Translations under genes and position numbers: made by a program | Shown here: piece after piece, positions 11,346-22,435 of the stretch | How the letters are laid out: every line of letters starts with the position of its first letter | Position numbering within the stretch: position 1 is the stretch's first letter | The notes under the pieces: generated by a model | What the model saw: the letters and a program-made list of their open reading frames with translations, nothing else | Told to the model about the DNA's origin: nothing | Databases searched by the model: none | Assembly: GCA_013400975.1 (NCBI GenBank) | Contig: WBMZ01003286.1 | Coordinates: 62,001 to 126,000, forward strand | From: Atrichornis clamosus | Lineage: Eukaryota > Chordata > Aves > Passeriformes > Menuridae | Reading direction: 5' to 3' | DNA length: 64,000 bases

Positions 11346-11807
11346 CGCAAACAGAGGGGGTGTGAAGCCCTCGTCCCTGTTGCTCCCCCAAAGATTTGTT
11401 CGCTGCCACTTTTGTGTTAAGTTGGAGGCACGTGGGATGCTCTTCCTTTGCTTTCAAACACCTTGGCTCCAAACAAAGTGTGTCCCTGCTGCACGGTGAA
11501 CTCGCACAAGATACTCTCCCGACTTAACTATTTTTTCTTATTATTGTTATTGCTCCAGCTGTGACCTCTCCATAATCCCCCGTCGATGCTGGGTTCTGCA
11601 ATAATAAAGCAGCTTGAATAAATTACGCTTTCAAAGGCGAAGGCCGGATTTTGGCGCAGAGCTCTGGAAATTGATGTCTCTCTTATTCCCTTCTTCTTTT
11701 CCTGAGCGGGGTCGGGAGATGCTCCGAGGCTGCAGCGAGGCTTTGTGCATGGAGGGAAACTCTCACACTTGTTTGCACCCTCCCTGGTCATTGATATCGC
11801 ACTGAAG
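11346..11807. other. Unique sequence with no recognised feature
   Basis: No gene or repeat was recognised. An AT-rich patch near 11528-11620 contains ATTATTGTTATTG and AATAATAAAG stretches. Confidence 0.45.
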
Positions 11808-11871
11808 TCTCATTGATGTCTCGCTGATATCTCATTGATACCTCACTGATATCTCATTGATACCTCACTGG
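11808..11871. repeat. 11-bp tandem repeat (minisatellite)
   Basis: About six copies of an 11-bp unit occur in tandem. TCTCATTGATA-type and CCTCACTGATA-type units alternate, giving a 22-bp higher-order period in the last copies. Short expansion of this kind is typical of minisatellites. Confidence 0.85.
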
Positions 11872-12639
11872 ACGGCAGCCACGTGCAAGGAGGCTCTCGG
11901 CCCCCTCCAGGGCTTGGTTGAGGGGTTGGTGCTCGCAGGTGAGAGCCCACACATGCTGCTTTATGTGCTGGGGGGGTTTTAACTCCTCTTTCCCTGGATT
12001 TGGTGGAGGGGCTGCAACTGTGGATGGGCAACCAGCTCAGGTATCACAAGGGGTCACCAAAGCTTTGGTGTCCCCTTTGCAGGTGGCCTGACCTGTGAGC
12101 AGGGCACTGCCTGCCAGCACAGCCACTGCCACTGCCTGACCTTGGGGCAATAATTACATTGCTTTCCAGGTAGCTGCGCTCCCATTCCCAGATAAATTTT
12201 AGCCTGTTTGGCTGTCTGAGAGAAGCAGAAACTCCTGATAGTGCTGATTATTAATGAGATCATTTGCCTGCCAGTTTTTGCTGAGCTCATATCTGACTGG
12301 GGAGTTGATTCACTGTGGGAGATTTACAAAATGTGATTTCCATCTCAGAGATGCTGAGCCGAGCTCCTTTAGCCGGGATGGAGGGGGCTCCTTCCCCAGG
12401 ATTTAGTCCTGGCGAGGGCTCCTGGCTGCAGTGCCAGGGGTGCAGACCCTCCCTCTAGGCAGGGCAAGGATAGGGCATTGTGAGTGCTGATCCTTGGGGA
12501 TGGGGGGCTTCCATGCCCGGAGCACCGCGGCTGTGGGTGATGCCAGGGGCATCCCGGCATTCCGTGATGTCAGCTCGTCTCCAAAGGCCTTTAATGCGGC
12601 GGCTGTGGAAAGGGAAGGCTTGGCACGTGTTCCAGTGTC
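11872..12639. other. Unique sequence with small AT-rich patches
   Basis: Mostly featureless. A patch at about 12120-12330 contains CAATAATTACATTG and GATTATTAATGAGATCATTTG motifs and might be a small regulatory element. No exon is supported. Confidence 0.4.
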
Positions 12640-12800
12640 GGGGGAGGATTTGCGGATTAGAGATGTGTAATTGTATGTAGTGCATGACAAAACAAAATAA
12701 GTGGCAAAAAGAACTCAGTCGTATTAGGAATTCAAAGCGAGCGTTAAGCTTTTCTACATTAAGGGAAGAGAAAAGCCGGGAAAATGTGCGAGGCAAAATC
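12640..12800. promoter_or_regulatory. Candidate conserved non-coding block
   Basis: The block contains GTGTAATTGTATGTAGTGCATGA-type sequence, AAAACAAAATAAG, and two preserved CpGs within GTCGTATTAGG and AAGCGAGCGTTAAGC. CpGs surviving in AT-rich unmethylated or constrained sequence suggest function. It lies inside a 246-codon minus-strand frame (12455-13195) that shows no domain. Confidence 0.3.
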
Positions 12801-13179
12801 CCCTTTGCTCTGCACAGCCTTTGCTCTGTGCTCCTGCAGCCTGGATGCAGGAGCTTTGGGATGAGGGATGCTGGCCATCCATGGGAGAGAGTGGCCAACC
12901 ACTCCTGAAAACTTTTCGCTCCCAGCTGCCAGCCTTGGATGGATTTGCTGGCCGGGGAGAGATGCGCATTTGGAAAATGAGGGCGAAACACGGCTGGGGC
13001 TTCCTGGATGGTTTTCCTGGCCATGCCAGCGTGCCATGGAAGAGCCAGGTGCTCTGAGCTGGTGGTGGTGGCCCCCTGTCCATGCTGTCCCTGTGCCCTG
13101 TGTTCGAGCATCTCCACAAGCGCTGCTCGCGAGGTTTCTGCCCGACCGTGCGAGGCAGCTGTGAGCTTTTGTCCGTGGG
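12801..13179. other. Unique sequence with no recognised feature
   Basis: GC-rich, with conflicting frames on both strands. Nothing further is supported. Confidence 0.45.
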
Positions 13180-13275
13180 GATTTCTCGCCATCATAAGAT
13201 CTTCCCAGATTAAGTAAATAATTTCACATTAGCTTAATTAAGTCTAATAGACTCATTAGTTCACTCCTTGCGCGC
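13180..13275. promoter_or_regulatory. Candidate enhancer with nested palindromes
   Basis: An AT-rich block contains the perfect palindrome CTTAATTAAG (13233-13242), followed at once by the 13-bp near-perfect inverted repeat AGTCTAATAGACT (13241-13253) and then CTCATTAG. TAAT cores in both orientations at this spacing fit cooperative paired-type homeodomain binding. No open frame is notable. Confidence 0.45.
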
Positions 13276-14819
13276 ATTCCCGAGGGAGGATGGCCGGGAA
13301 CCGTGAAGAGTCGCTGCGGAGAAATCCTGTGGCATCTTGGAGGCAGGCGCCGGCAGTGGGGAGCGCTGCTCCTGGGTGAAGGTTGGCTCCGTGAGGTTCA
13401 GGAATTAAAAATTGACATCCTTGTGGTGCTTCGAATCATGGGCGGGTCTTTCCTGTCCAAAATGCTGCTGGGTTTTGGGCTGGCTGATGGCTCAAGTGTG
13501 GTATGTCTCAAGCAGGAACATGGTCCAGACAATCCCCCAGTGCCTCTGTGTGCTTGGGAATGTCTTGCCCTGCTTGGAACAGGGTGGCTCCATCAGACCA
13601 GTTTGGCAGTGCCACAAGGTCGCACTTTGGAATGAGTTTTTTGGTGCTTGGGCAGCATTTTTATTCCTTCTACCCCTACCAAGAGGTTTCTAAGCCCACC
13701 ATGCTCAGAAGTGTGGAGGAGAGCAAGGGCTCCTGATCCAGTGGCAGGGTTTGGATGGTGCCTTTGGCTGATGCGGGAGTGGCTCCTGGATGGTGACCTG
13801 CCCAAAGCCACAGGTGTGGGATGTGGAGCAACCAGTGGGGGACAGACGTTGAGCAGAGAAGCAGATGTGTGGGGAAAAAGGCTGTGGCTGCCCTGGACAG
13901 AAGGTGATGGGGAAGGGAGAGAGCTGATGGAAGCTAAAATCTGTGTGTGTGCAGGATCTTGCCAAAGTGGCAAGTAGGGGAAGATTTTGGCTTTTCTCAT
14001 ACCTGGTGGTGTGTGGAACTGAATTATACTCCGGTGTACAGGGCATTTTTATGTTGCATTTTAAAGTTACATCAAGGGCATTGAGAGCATATGGGTAGGT
14101 GACCTCTTTTTTGCATTTGCATAAATCTAAATAAATAAAATAAAACTGAGAGTGGGAGGCAGGGACTTGCAGATCTTTTCATTCTGGTGGTGTGTTTCTG
14201 TCTCCTGCACACAATGCTGAGGAGCAGAAAGCACAGAAGCCCGAGGTAGACATCTGGTTTCCCTTTCAGAAGTGTTGCCTGTTCTTTATTTATAAAGAAA
14301 TTATTGTATTTAAAGCCAATACTCCTCTCTTGTACCAGCAGAAGAGCAGAGATAGATGGATAGATTAGAGGGAAGTGGATTGTGCATATAAATGGGGGTT
14401 AATTTGCTGACTCTTTGGAGAAGTGAAACCTGGCTGAGAGCTCCGGGGTTTGAAGGTTCCTGGGGGTGTTTTTGCCTTCAAAAGCAGCGTGAGAGGAGCC
14501 AGTCCTGGCCAGAGGGATGCTGAATCACGCCGTGCTGGGTACCATCCTGTCTCCTGCATGGCAGAGGGGCAGGATGTCGGGAGAAGGGAGAGCCAACAGC
14601 ATCCCCCAGGCGTCCGAGGGGACAGCCTCTCCTCTCCCTGTGGCTTTGGGATTTATCCCTCCACATCCCACCCATAGCATTTCTTTCTGCCTGACTCCTG
14701 GCCGTGCAGCAACTCCAGCAGGGATGGGAATGGGAAGAGAATAGATTGAAATGCTAAATATACCCAGCAGGAACCAGCTGGAGCCGGTGGAAACCTCAAA
14801 CGTGCACATAGAGAGGAAG
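13276..14819. other. Unique sequence with small AT-rich patches
   Basis: No gene or repeat family was recognised. AT-rich patches at 14030-14160 and 14280-14400 contain AAATAAATAAAATAAAA and TTATTTATAAAG stretches. Short overlapping frames only. Confidence 0.45.
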
Positions 14820-15140
14820 AACACAATGTTTCATTTGTTTTGTTTTATTTCACAAGAAAAATCTTCACAGCCCAAACTGTCACTTTGGAAATAATTTGTG
14901 GCTGAGGATTTCAACACCCACTCCAATGATATTTTATTCTGACCCTAAACAAAATCAATAGCTTTTTTTTTCCCTCCTCCTTTTTCTTCTTCCTTGAGAA
15001 AACAGTATTTTTCAGCTCAGTGGAAGAAGAAAATAGATTCTGCCCAGTGTTGTTAAAAAGATATTATAACCAGTGTCTCTGGAAGTGTAAAAAGTACATG
15101 ATCTAATATGTCTGAAGCAATTTTGAAAGGCTGCTTTATT
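14820..15140. promoter_or_regulatory. Candidate conserved AT-rich block
   Basis: An AT-rich stretch of about 320 bp contains TTGTTTTATTTCAC, AATAATTTGTGG, CAATGATATTTTATT and AACAAAATCAATAG motifs. It could be an enhancer or the 3' untranslated part of an unseen transcript. It lies at the downstream end of a 164-codon minus-strand frame (15012-15506) with no recognised domain. Confidence 0.25.
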
Positions 15141-16333
15141 TAGGATAATGGAGAAGCAGCAGTAAACCTCATAATCTTCCCGGATAAAGAGTACAGCAGG
15201 AGGGTTCTGAGCTGCAGCCTTCTGCCCTGGCTGCTTTTTTTCACCTGTCAGAGCCAGGGTTGAATGCTGGATGAAGCCCAGTGAGGTTGTGGTACCCACC
15301 AGCAGCCAGGGAGGTTGGGGGGCTCCTATTTTGGGTCTGTAAGGCCCCTGCAGAGGGAAGAGAAGGTCTGAGGTGCAGGAGCATCCCTGGGAGGGTTCAG
15401 GACAGCAGAGGTGCTGGTGAGGGGTGTCTGTGGCACTGATGTTCTGCCTTTTCATGTTCCCAACCTCTTGATAGCAGACAGAAGCCTTCAGCAATTTTGT
15501 CCCCATCGGTTGCCCTTCTTGGGAATTACAGAAAATCTTGTTTGTCAGAAGGGAGGCTAAAAAAGAAAAAAAAAAGAGGAGTCTGATGAATTTTAAAATA
15601 AATTATAAATTATTTTTTTAATAAATTATGAATACATTTTCTCTGTCAGGATTTGAGACTCTCTGCTCTGATCAAAAAGTTTCCGAGTGTGTTCTCTCCC
15701 CACTTAGTCAAATGTAGATGTGTGCATTTCTGCTCCTGATTTTATTTTATTTTATTTTGATGAATTTTTTACTCCACCAACAACAAATACTTTGTTTGTT
15801 CTTGACGGGCATTGAGGGAGAAAACTTTTGAAACCCTGCTCAAACACTTCACTTGCAATCAGGGTGAGTGCTCCGTGCTCTGTGCCCCCGCAGCCCCTCG
15901 GGCTCTTGGCCAGGGCGTGGGAGGAGGCGGCAGGGAAAAGGGTGTGGAGGATCAGGGAGGATGGATGGAGCTGGAGCAGGGTGGGCTTGGTGTGGACCAC
16001 CAGCCCCAACGCAACAGAGGCTGCTTGTGGTGTGAAAACACTTTGGTGAAGGGCTTTCCCAAAGGTCTGAGGTCGGAATCCTTTGAAGGAATGAGATGCA
16101 GGGAGTGATGCCACTTCACTGGGTGGTTGGCACCCTCCTGTCTCCACGTCCAAGCTTCCAAGTGTCCAGGTTTTGTGTCCATGGCTCTGCTCAGGTGCAG
16201 ACAAGGACCTGGCTCCTTACAGACACTTCTGCTGCCACCCAGAACTGCTGCCCAGAGTCACATCCTTGAGCCACTCGTTGGACTGGATGAGAGGGACGTG
16301 ATTAGCCTTCCCTTCAGAGGATGACAGGGCAAT
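15141..16333. other. Unique sequence, partly AT-rich
   Basis: An AT-rich patch at 15560-15780 contains TAAATTATAAATTATTTTTTTAATAAATTATG-type sequence and TTTTATTTTATTTTATTT (about 15740-15757). The remainder is GC-rich with no recognised feature. Confidence 0.45.
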
Positions 16334-16400
16334 CACTCTTGTAGATTTTAATTAAAATGTTTAATTACGCACAGCTCTAGCAGGCAGAAAAGTTAACACC
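16334..16400. promoter_or_regulatory. Candidate small homeodomain-site cluster
   Basis: TTTTAATTAAAATG and TTTAATTACGC lie within 20 bp of each other at about 16345-16372. This is a close pair of TAATTA cores, and nothing else is seen in the block. Confidence 0.25.
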
Positions 16401-16534
16401 GATCCTGGCCGAGTCCCCAGGCTTGGAGTTAGTGGGAACAGGGAGAGGAGAGAGGGCATGGAGGAGATGGATTGAGCTGCCCATCAGTAACACGATGGAG
16501 TCTCTTGGGAGCATTCAGGAAGGGCAAGAGGTGA

Positions 16535-16567
16535 ACAAAGTCACAGGGACAAAGTCACAGGGACAAG
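16535..16567. repeat. Short tandem duplication, 14-bp unit
   Basis: The unit ACAAAGTCACAGGG is present twice in perfect tandem, with a partial third copy. Confidence 0.9.
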
Positions 16568-16667
16568 TTGCTACTGGGATGTCATTCCTCCCTGGTGCCA
16601 GCTGGGGGAACGGCTGTTTCCTTGGATCTCCTGCCATTGGAGGCTGGATCTTTGCCTTTCTCACAGC

Positions 16668-16806
16668 AGTGGCTCATCTTCTTCATCCTGCACTGCAACC
16701 CCCAGGTCCTTCTCAGCAGCCCTCCTGCTCAGCTCGTCCCTTCCCAGCCTGTACCAGTGTGTGGGATTATTCTGCTCCAGGTGCTCAGCTTGGCACTGTG
16801 CTTGAT
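16668..16806 (-). repeat. CR1 LINE fragment, end of reverse transcriptase region
   Basis: Read on the minus strand, the segment matches the avian CR1 stretch 'aggtgc..gag..aatcccac', 'ggtacaggctggg' and 'ctgctgagaaggacctgggggt', which lies near the 3' end of the CR1 coding region. It is truncated at both ends and decayed. A 242-codon + strand frame that spans it (16423-17151) is therefore a chance antisense frame. Confidence 0.7.
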
Positions 16807-18299
16807 GTCATAGATACTCTTCAATATTTTGAAGAACACAGCTGCTCCTGTAGAAACAAATCCCTGAAGTCTGTTGAGGTGTTTAAATCTCATTTTCCAT
16901 ATGGAAGTCCCCTGGATAAACAGTGCCTGAAGAGGCAGAAGAGCCAAGACAATGACTGGAATAATTGGGTAGTGTTAATTGTACTAGGACAAAAAGATCA
17001 GCAAGGCAAGACCTATCTGTGCTGGGTTTGGAGTCCTTTTTTCCATTGCCTTGGAAACACAGGCCTTCCATGCAGGTACATCCCAAAACACCATCAGAAG
17101 TCAGTTCCTGAAATAACCTGTGAGGAAGGAAGGAAGGAGGGGAAAAAATAAATTGGTGCAGTGTATAGCCTTTCTCCAGGGAGCAATTACCAGCCTGAGG
17201 AAAAGCTCTTGGTGCTGCACTCCCTGAAACACCTTTCTGTGTGTGTGCATCCTCTTCCCGCTGGTCCCACAGCAGCAGGAACAGGAGGAGCCACTAGCCT
17301 GGGAAAGGGCCATCCAGCTCCTCCAGAAACCTTCCCTGAGAGCATGGAGCACCTCCCTAAAGTCTCACCCTGTTCTGTCACCTCTCCTTAGCCTGGAAGA
17401 GAAGGGAAGCCAGGAGAGCCTAAGGAATACAGGGAGCTGTTGGAGGTCTCCAGCCTCGGCTTGCTCTGCTTTTATCAGAGGATTCTGCAGAAGCTCTCCA
17501 ACTGCTCAGTAAGGGGGCATTCCAGCCCCTTGGATCCTTGTAGTGGTTCTCCTCCCACTGCAAAATTCCATTTTGTCCGAGCTGTGTGAGGCAGCAGAGA
17601 TACCCCTCGCTCCTGGCCCCTTTCTGTCCTGCTGCAGGTTGGAACTGTCCTTACCTCATTCCCGAGATATTTCCTGCACAATGCACCACTCTGTCTCACG
17701 ATGCATGTCCAGGAAGCCACACATCTGTTAACTTCACTAAAGCCTATTAGGATTCAAGCAATTTTCTTTATTTCTAAGTGTTTTCCCTTAATAGACGCTC
17801 TGTGTCCTGACATATCTTGTCATTGAAGGTGCTAGGGGTTAAAGGGGAGGGGATGTTCCTGAGAGGTTGGGTTTTAGGACTCCTGGCAGTGGGGTGAGTT
17901 CTTAATTTGAGGGTGATAGGTGTCACTTCAGATCTCGTGGCCGGGTTTATTGAGAAGCTGAGGAGTTTTTCCAATAACAGTAATAAAGTACTAACCCACG
18001 AGAAGCTGAGATTGCAGGGGAATAGCAGGACTGAGAGAATTGGAGTTACCAGCTGGAGAGCGATGTGGTCTCGTTATCCAGTTAACACCTCCTGGAGCTG
18101 GGGAATATTTAGGTCTGCATAGCAGGAGCCCCGGGGTGAGTGGCCAGGGGTTTTACAGCTTGTGGTTTGGTGTGAAAAGCCAGGGCTCACCCCGAGACGA
18201 GGATGCCAACACCATCCCCAATCCCTGGCGAGCACTGGGGCCGAGGTCGGCCTTCTCCATCTCCAAGGCAGCCTCCTCTGCTCCCCCTCTGCGTGGCGA
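16807..18299. other. Unique sequence with no recognised gene
   Basis: No repeat family was recognised. Open frames are short and overlap on both strands. An AT-rich strip lies near 17745-17800. The stretch at 17940-18125 contains ATAACAGTAATAAAGTAC and GTTATCCAGTTAACACC and may be weakly regulatory. Confidence 0.45.
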
Positions 18300-18640
18300 T
18301 CGCTGACGTGTTTATTTCTCTGATTAATGAACTCTGCAAATTAACCTCCTCGCTGCTCTATAATTGCCATTAAGGCTTCAAAAATCACTTAAGCGTTTCC
18401 GGCGCTCGCCAGCCCATTCCGTTCGGCCGGCCAGCACCGCGTGCTGATTGCAGGGAGATAGAGCCCGGCTCCTGACCTCCACGTTTACAATTAATTATTG
18501 CATTCAGCACCCAAATTACCCCCGGTCTCCACGTGCTCAGCTTTATCTCTCTGCACACACAGGCTTGGCTTTTAATTAAAGGTCCTTCAAATTAAATGAA
18601 AACAAATTCAATTATTGCCTCTCATTGGAACAGCTCACCG
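18300..18640. promoter_or_regulatory. Strong candidate conserved enhancer
   Basis: About 340 bp contains two AT-rich arms flanking a CpG-containing centre. The left arm carries GATTAATGA, CAAATTAACC, TATAATTGCCATTAAGG and CACTTAAG (NK2-like). The centre includes the 8-bp palindrome GGCCGGCC at 18425-18432. The right arm carries ACAATTAATTATTGC, TTTTAATTAAAGG, AATTAAATG and TTCAATTATTGCC. Motif density and the lack of any long open frame favour an enhancer. Confidence 0.5.
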
Positions 18641-19664
18641 CAGACTCCTGACTATACTTCTTCTATGGAGAACCTGGAGACTGCTGGTCTCCCATAATCC
18701 AGTCCGACTAAATTTGCTTGATCTGCTCTTTTCCTTATCATCACTTGAGCTGTTCTCTCACTGCCAGGTCAGACGTGGGCTTGACTTGCAGAGAAAGCAG
18801 AGTTTTAAATGGAGTTGTTCTCTCTTGTCTGTGTCTTTATATTGTTGCCCTTCAAGGAGAAGTTGCTCTTGTGTGGTGTGGATGGGTGGGACCATGGTCA
18901 TTAGTCTTCATTTTGGCAGCAGTGGAAGGGAGAGGATCCCAAAAATGAGTGTTTGGCCTCCCTGCTTGTGGATACCTGACTGCCAGGTGTCGGGATGATC
19001 ATTCACCCAAGGCACTGTAGTGTTTAGAGCTTATTCGAGCATGGAGCCCTGCAAGCTCCAGGTCTTCTCAAAAGGGGAAATATCTCCTGTGAACAGGGGC
19101 AGATTTTTTCCAGAAGTATGACTTGCATTATTGTGGTTGTGAAAGCATCACAAATGAGTGTTATTTCTCGTGGCCTTTGGTTTGGCAAAGCCCAAGTGAC
19201 TGAGAGGATTTTGCAGCAGGTGGATACTTTGGGAGAGCTTGGCTCAAACAGAAGCTCTTGGCTGGAAATGAGCTTCATTTAACCCAAGTAGTGCCTTCTA
19301 ATGCCCAGGTGCCTTTTCAAGCTATGTCCTTTCCTCCTTCCAGCTAGGGTTTCTCAGGCAGCAAAGCATCCACCTGTCCCACATATGAGTGATCTCCTGA
19401 AAGGTCCTTGTTCATCTCCCTTGTGAAGGAGAGAGACAGAATATGGCTCTGGCACTGCTCTGCCAAGTGATTCAGTCCTGGTTATTATTTTTTCTCCCTT
19501 TGTGCAGTTTGTGCCATCATCTGTGCTGGCACAAGCTGGCAGGAGGGACCAACTCCAGCCTCGCTGATGTGGAGGGGGAAAAGGTCCAGCGCGCGGAGGA
19601 GGGGGAACCAAAATCAGCCAGTGTGCCCAAAACCCAGAATGATAATCAACGTCTGGAGTAGGAC
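18641..19664. other. Unique sequence with no recognised feature
   Basis: Short conflicting frames only. No repeat, RNA gene or motif cluster is supported. Confidence 0.5.
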
Positions 19665-20100
19665 TCTCTGGCAGTGTAAATTAGCAAAATATCCACAGCG
19701 TTTAGCCAAGTAACATCAGCGGATGATCAGCCTCGTTAGCTTCACCTACGGAAAGCCCTTCCCCGGCTCTGCGGGGCTGCGTGTGCCCGGTGCGGGCAGG
19801 GGCGCTGGGCAGCGACGCCACGCACGGGTGAGTCGGAGGGATGCTCTGCCAGCACGGTTCACAAAGCACCAGCCTGCACTTTCCGGAGCAGCCAAACTCC
19901 TCATAAGTCTCCCGCTGTGCCGAGGCTCTCTCGGTGCCGCTCTGTATGGTAATAACCCCAGATTATATTGCTCTTTAAAGGGCCGCAGCGATCGCTTTTA
20001 TTTTGCTCGCAGCCAAGCGCGGCTGCCTCGCGGTGATTGAAGGTTAGGCTGCTGTGACCGCCCGCTCCCGCATCCCCGGGCCCGGCTTTCCCCTTCATCT
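19665..20100. promoter_or_regulatory. CpG-rich candidate regulatory block
   Basis: CpG-rich sequence (about 19755-19860 and 19970-20090) surrounds an AT-rich core with GGTAATAACCCCAGATTATATTG and TTTAAAGGGCC. A GTGAGT splice-donor-like motif follows ACGG at about 19827 on the + strand, but no supporting exon was found. It could be an orphan promoter or an enhancer. Confidence 0.35.
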
Positions 20101-21279
20101 GGTCTCTACTGGGAGCTTTGCCTGTGTCCTTTGCTTACAGCCGGGCTCTCTGTTCACTTGTGATGTGGTAATTCTGTGACATCTCTTTTCCCAGCTCGGT
20201 GCGGGGCGAGGATGGGGGGTGGCAGCCCCTCCTTCCCATGGAATCGGGCTGTGCATTGGGAAGTGGGATGCTTCCCTGCATCCAGCCTTAGCGTGGGATA
20301 GGGAGCGTCCTGCAGCACCTCCCTAGAGGAAGTTTTCTCCTTTGCTTTTCTCACCCAGCCTGTGACCAGTGCAGAGGCATCGCGGGGACACGAGCAGCCT
20401 GCCTGCCTTTCTGCTCCGAGGTGGGCTCCGGCTGGCTTCGGTCCCTGGGAATGCTGCGAGAGAGAGAGGGAGAAGTGCCTGTAAATAACCACGATGCACA
20501 CGCGGGCTCTGTCCCTCTGTGCCACTGCTGCAAGGGGAGAGAGGGAGGCAGAGCCCCAGGGAAGGGCGAGATTCAAAAGCCTGGACGAAGGGAGGGAAGG
20601 CACGGCTGATAGGGATGAGCGGAGAGGCGGTGCGGATGGATGCACGGGAGGGGACTGCAGAGGAGCAAACACCGGAGAGCTGGAGCCAGCTCATCTCTCC
20701 TGCCCGCGGGGTGCCCGGGCTGAGCGAGACGGCTCTGCTGGCATTTAATTTGTTGCTGGACACCGTGTCCCGCGGCTCACTCGCCCCCTCGGGGCGGCAG
20801 CAGAGCCGGTGTCTGCGGGTCGAGGAGCAGGGCGCGTTTCAAAGCCAGGCATCGCTTTGTGGGTTTGTTTTTTTTTTTTGCTACCACCTGGCGTTTGGGC
20901 AATTATTAGTCTAGAGCAGTCGTGGAGGATTTTCTGCTTCAGTTCACGAGTTCCCTCTTGCTGCACAAACACTCTGGTGGGGAACCGATTTTCTCTGTGA
21001 TGTTCCTGCAGCCGCTGAGATGTCAGCTTGGTGTCTGGGGTATCGCAATGAATGTCTCTTCCCCATCAAAACCATCTGGAGTGCTTTAATAACACGGGGT
21101 GAGATCCCAAGGTACTGCTTCTGTTGCAGCTGAGGATTAAAATAGGATGTCAGAGTTTGTGTCCGAGGGAATCACAATTTTCCCTTACCTGCAGCATCTT
21201 TCCGTCAGTGGATCTCGAGATGTGTTAATCCTGCAAGGCACAGCAGGGTCAGCATCCTTGGGCTGTGGCTGGGGAAAAT
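20101..21279. other. Unique sequence, GC-rich at first
   Basis: A moderately CpG-rich stretch runs from about 20580 to 20830, followed by a T-run at 20870-20879. Frames overlap on both strands and show low-complexity Arg/Gly-rich composition. No gene was recognised. Confidence 0.45.
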
Positions 21280-21617
21280 CAGGCATGAGGGGAGACCTTG
21301 CAGCAGCCCACAACTTCCTCATGATGGGAAGTGGATGGGCAGGCACTGATCTCTTCTCTCTGGTGACAGGATCCAAGGGAATGGCTGGAGCTGTATCAGG
21401 GAAGGTTTAGGTTGGATATCAGGAAAAGGTTCTTCCCCCAGAGGGTGGTGGGACACTGAACAGGCTCCCCAGGGAAAGGCTGCCAGAGCTCCATGAGTGT
21501 TTGGACAATGCTCCCAGGCACAGGGTGGGATTGTTGGGGTGTCTGTGCAGGGCCAGGAGTCAGGCTGGATGATCCCTGTGGATCCCTTCCAACTCAGGAT
21601 ATTCTGTGATTCTCTGA
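21280..21617 (+). repeat. CR1 LINE fragment with intact 3' end
   Basis: About 340 bp matches avian CR1 continuously: 'gaggggagacctt', 'actgatctcttctctctggtgacagg', 'aggtttaggttggatatcagg', 'gagggtggtgg', 'caggctccccaggg', 'gtttggacaatgctc', 'ggatgatccctgtgg', 'cccttccaactcaggat' and the terminal 'attctgtgattct' repeat. It is 5'-truncated as usual. This is the longest and best preserved CR1 of this type in the window. Confidence 0.95.
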
Positions 21618-22435
21618 AATCACTTCTCTGAAGATGGTGGTCGGAGAGGAGTCCTGACTCCAACCACCTCTGTGCCAGCCTTTGCTTTTCTTCAAATAAA
21701 TGCAGTATAGGGAAGAAGATTCTCTATGCTGAGCATCAAAGGGCTGTGCTGTGTGCTGGGCAGCCCAGGAACGCAGCAGAGGGTCTTATCAGTTGGGTTT
21801 TTTTTTTCTGGAGGTTTGAAGTGGGTGAAAAAAACCAGCAAGGTCGGAGTTCAGGTTTGACTGCAGTCAGGTGGAACAAAAAAGTTATGAGGCGTTTAGG
21901 AAAGTGTTTGTTTTGGGCTTGCATTTGCCTTGAGAGGCCCATTACCAAGTGCAAGCCGTTTTTTGCAGCGTGGTGATGGCAAAGTGTGGTTTATAGGCCT
22001 AATGGAGCAAATTTGTCACTGGAGCAAGGAGGTGTGACTCTACTCAAGTCGGCAAATTGCCCCCCTGTTTCTGCAGACTGCTGTTTTTTCTTTCCTTTCC
22101 CCCCCTTTCCTCCTCCATCCATCACCATTCAGCGCTCGCCACAGTGATTTCCCCAAAGTCATCTATCCCGAGGCTGTGCCATTAACGGGCAGGCTTCGGC
22201 GTGATGGCTTTGTTTGTTCTTGGAAAACCATAAATATTGCTGGAGTAATGGCTTAGAGGATGAAGCTGGGCCATTTCGGGGTGTCTGGGTTCCAGAAGGC
22301 TGAAATGTATTTAAAAAAAACCCAACAAATAGTTGATGCTGTGAAAGGAGTGAAGGCATTGGGTGGGGTTTTGGTTTGATCTCTGTCAGAGACCTCGTCC
22401 CTCCAGCTCCAGCTTGTTTGGCACTGCTGCAGCAC
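21618..22435. other. Unique sequence upstream of the pentamer array
   Basis: No gene was recognised. A block at about 22125-22260 contains preserved CpGs and a CCATAAATATTGCTGGAGTAATGG stretch and may be regulatory. Homopolymer runs occur near 21800, 22082 and 22312. Confidence 0.4.

Noticed and set aside
12455..13195. 246-codon minus-strand frame
   Set aside because: No domain, overlapping frames on both strands, and an AT-rich non-coding block lies within it.
16423..17151. 242-codon + strand frame
   Set aside because: It runs antisense through a CR1 fragment (16668-16806) and shows no domain.
19820..19840. Splice donor ACGG|GTGAGT marking an exon in the CpG-rich block at 19.8 kb
   Set aside because: The motif is good, but no matching acceptor, start codon context or convincing frame accompanies it.
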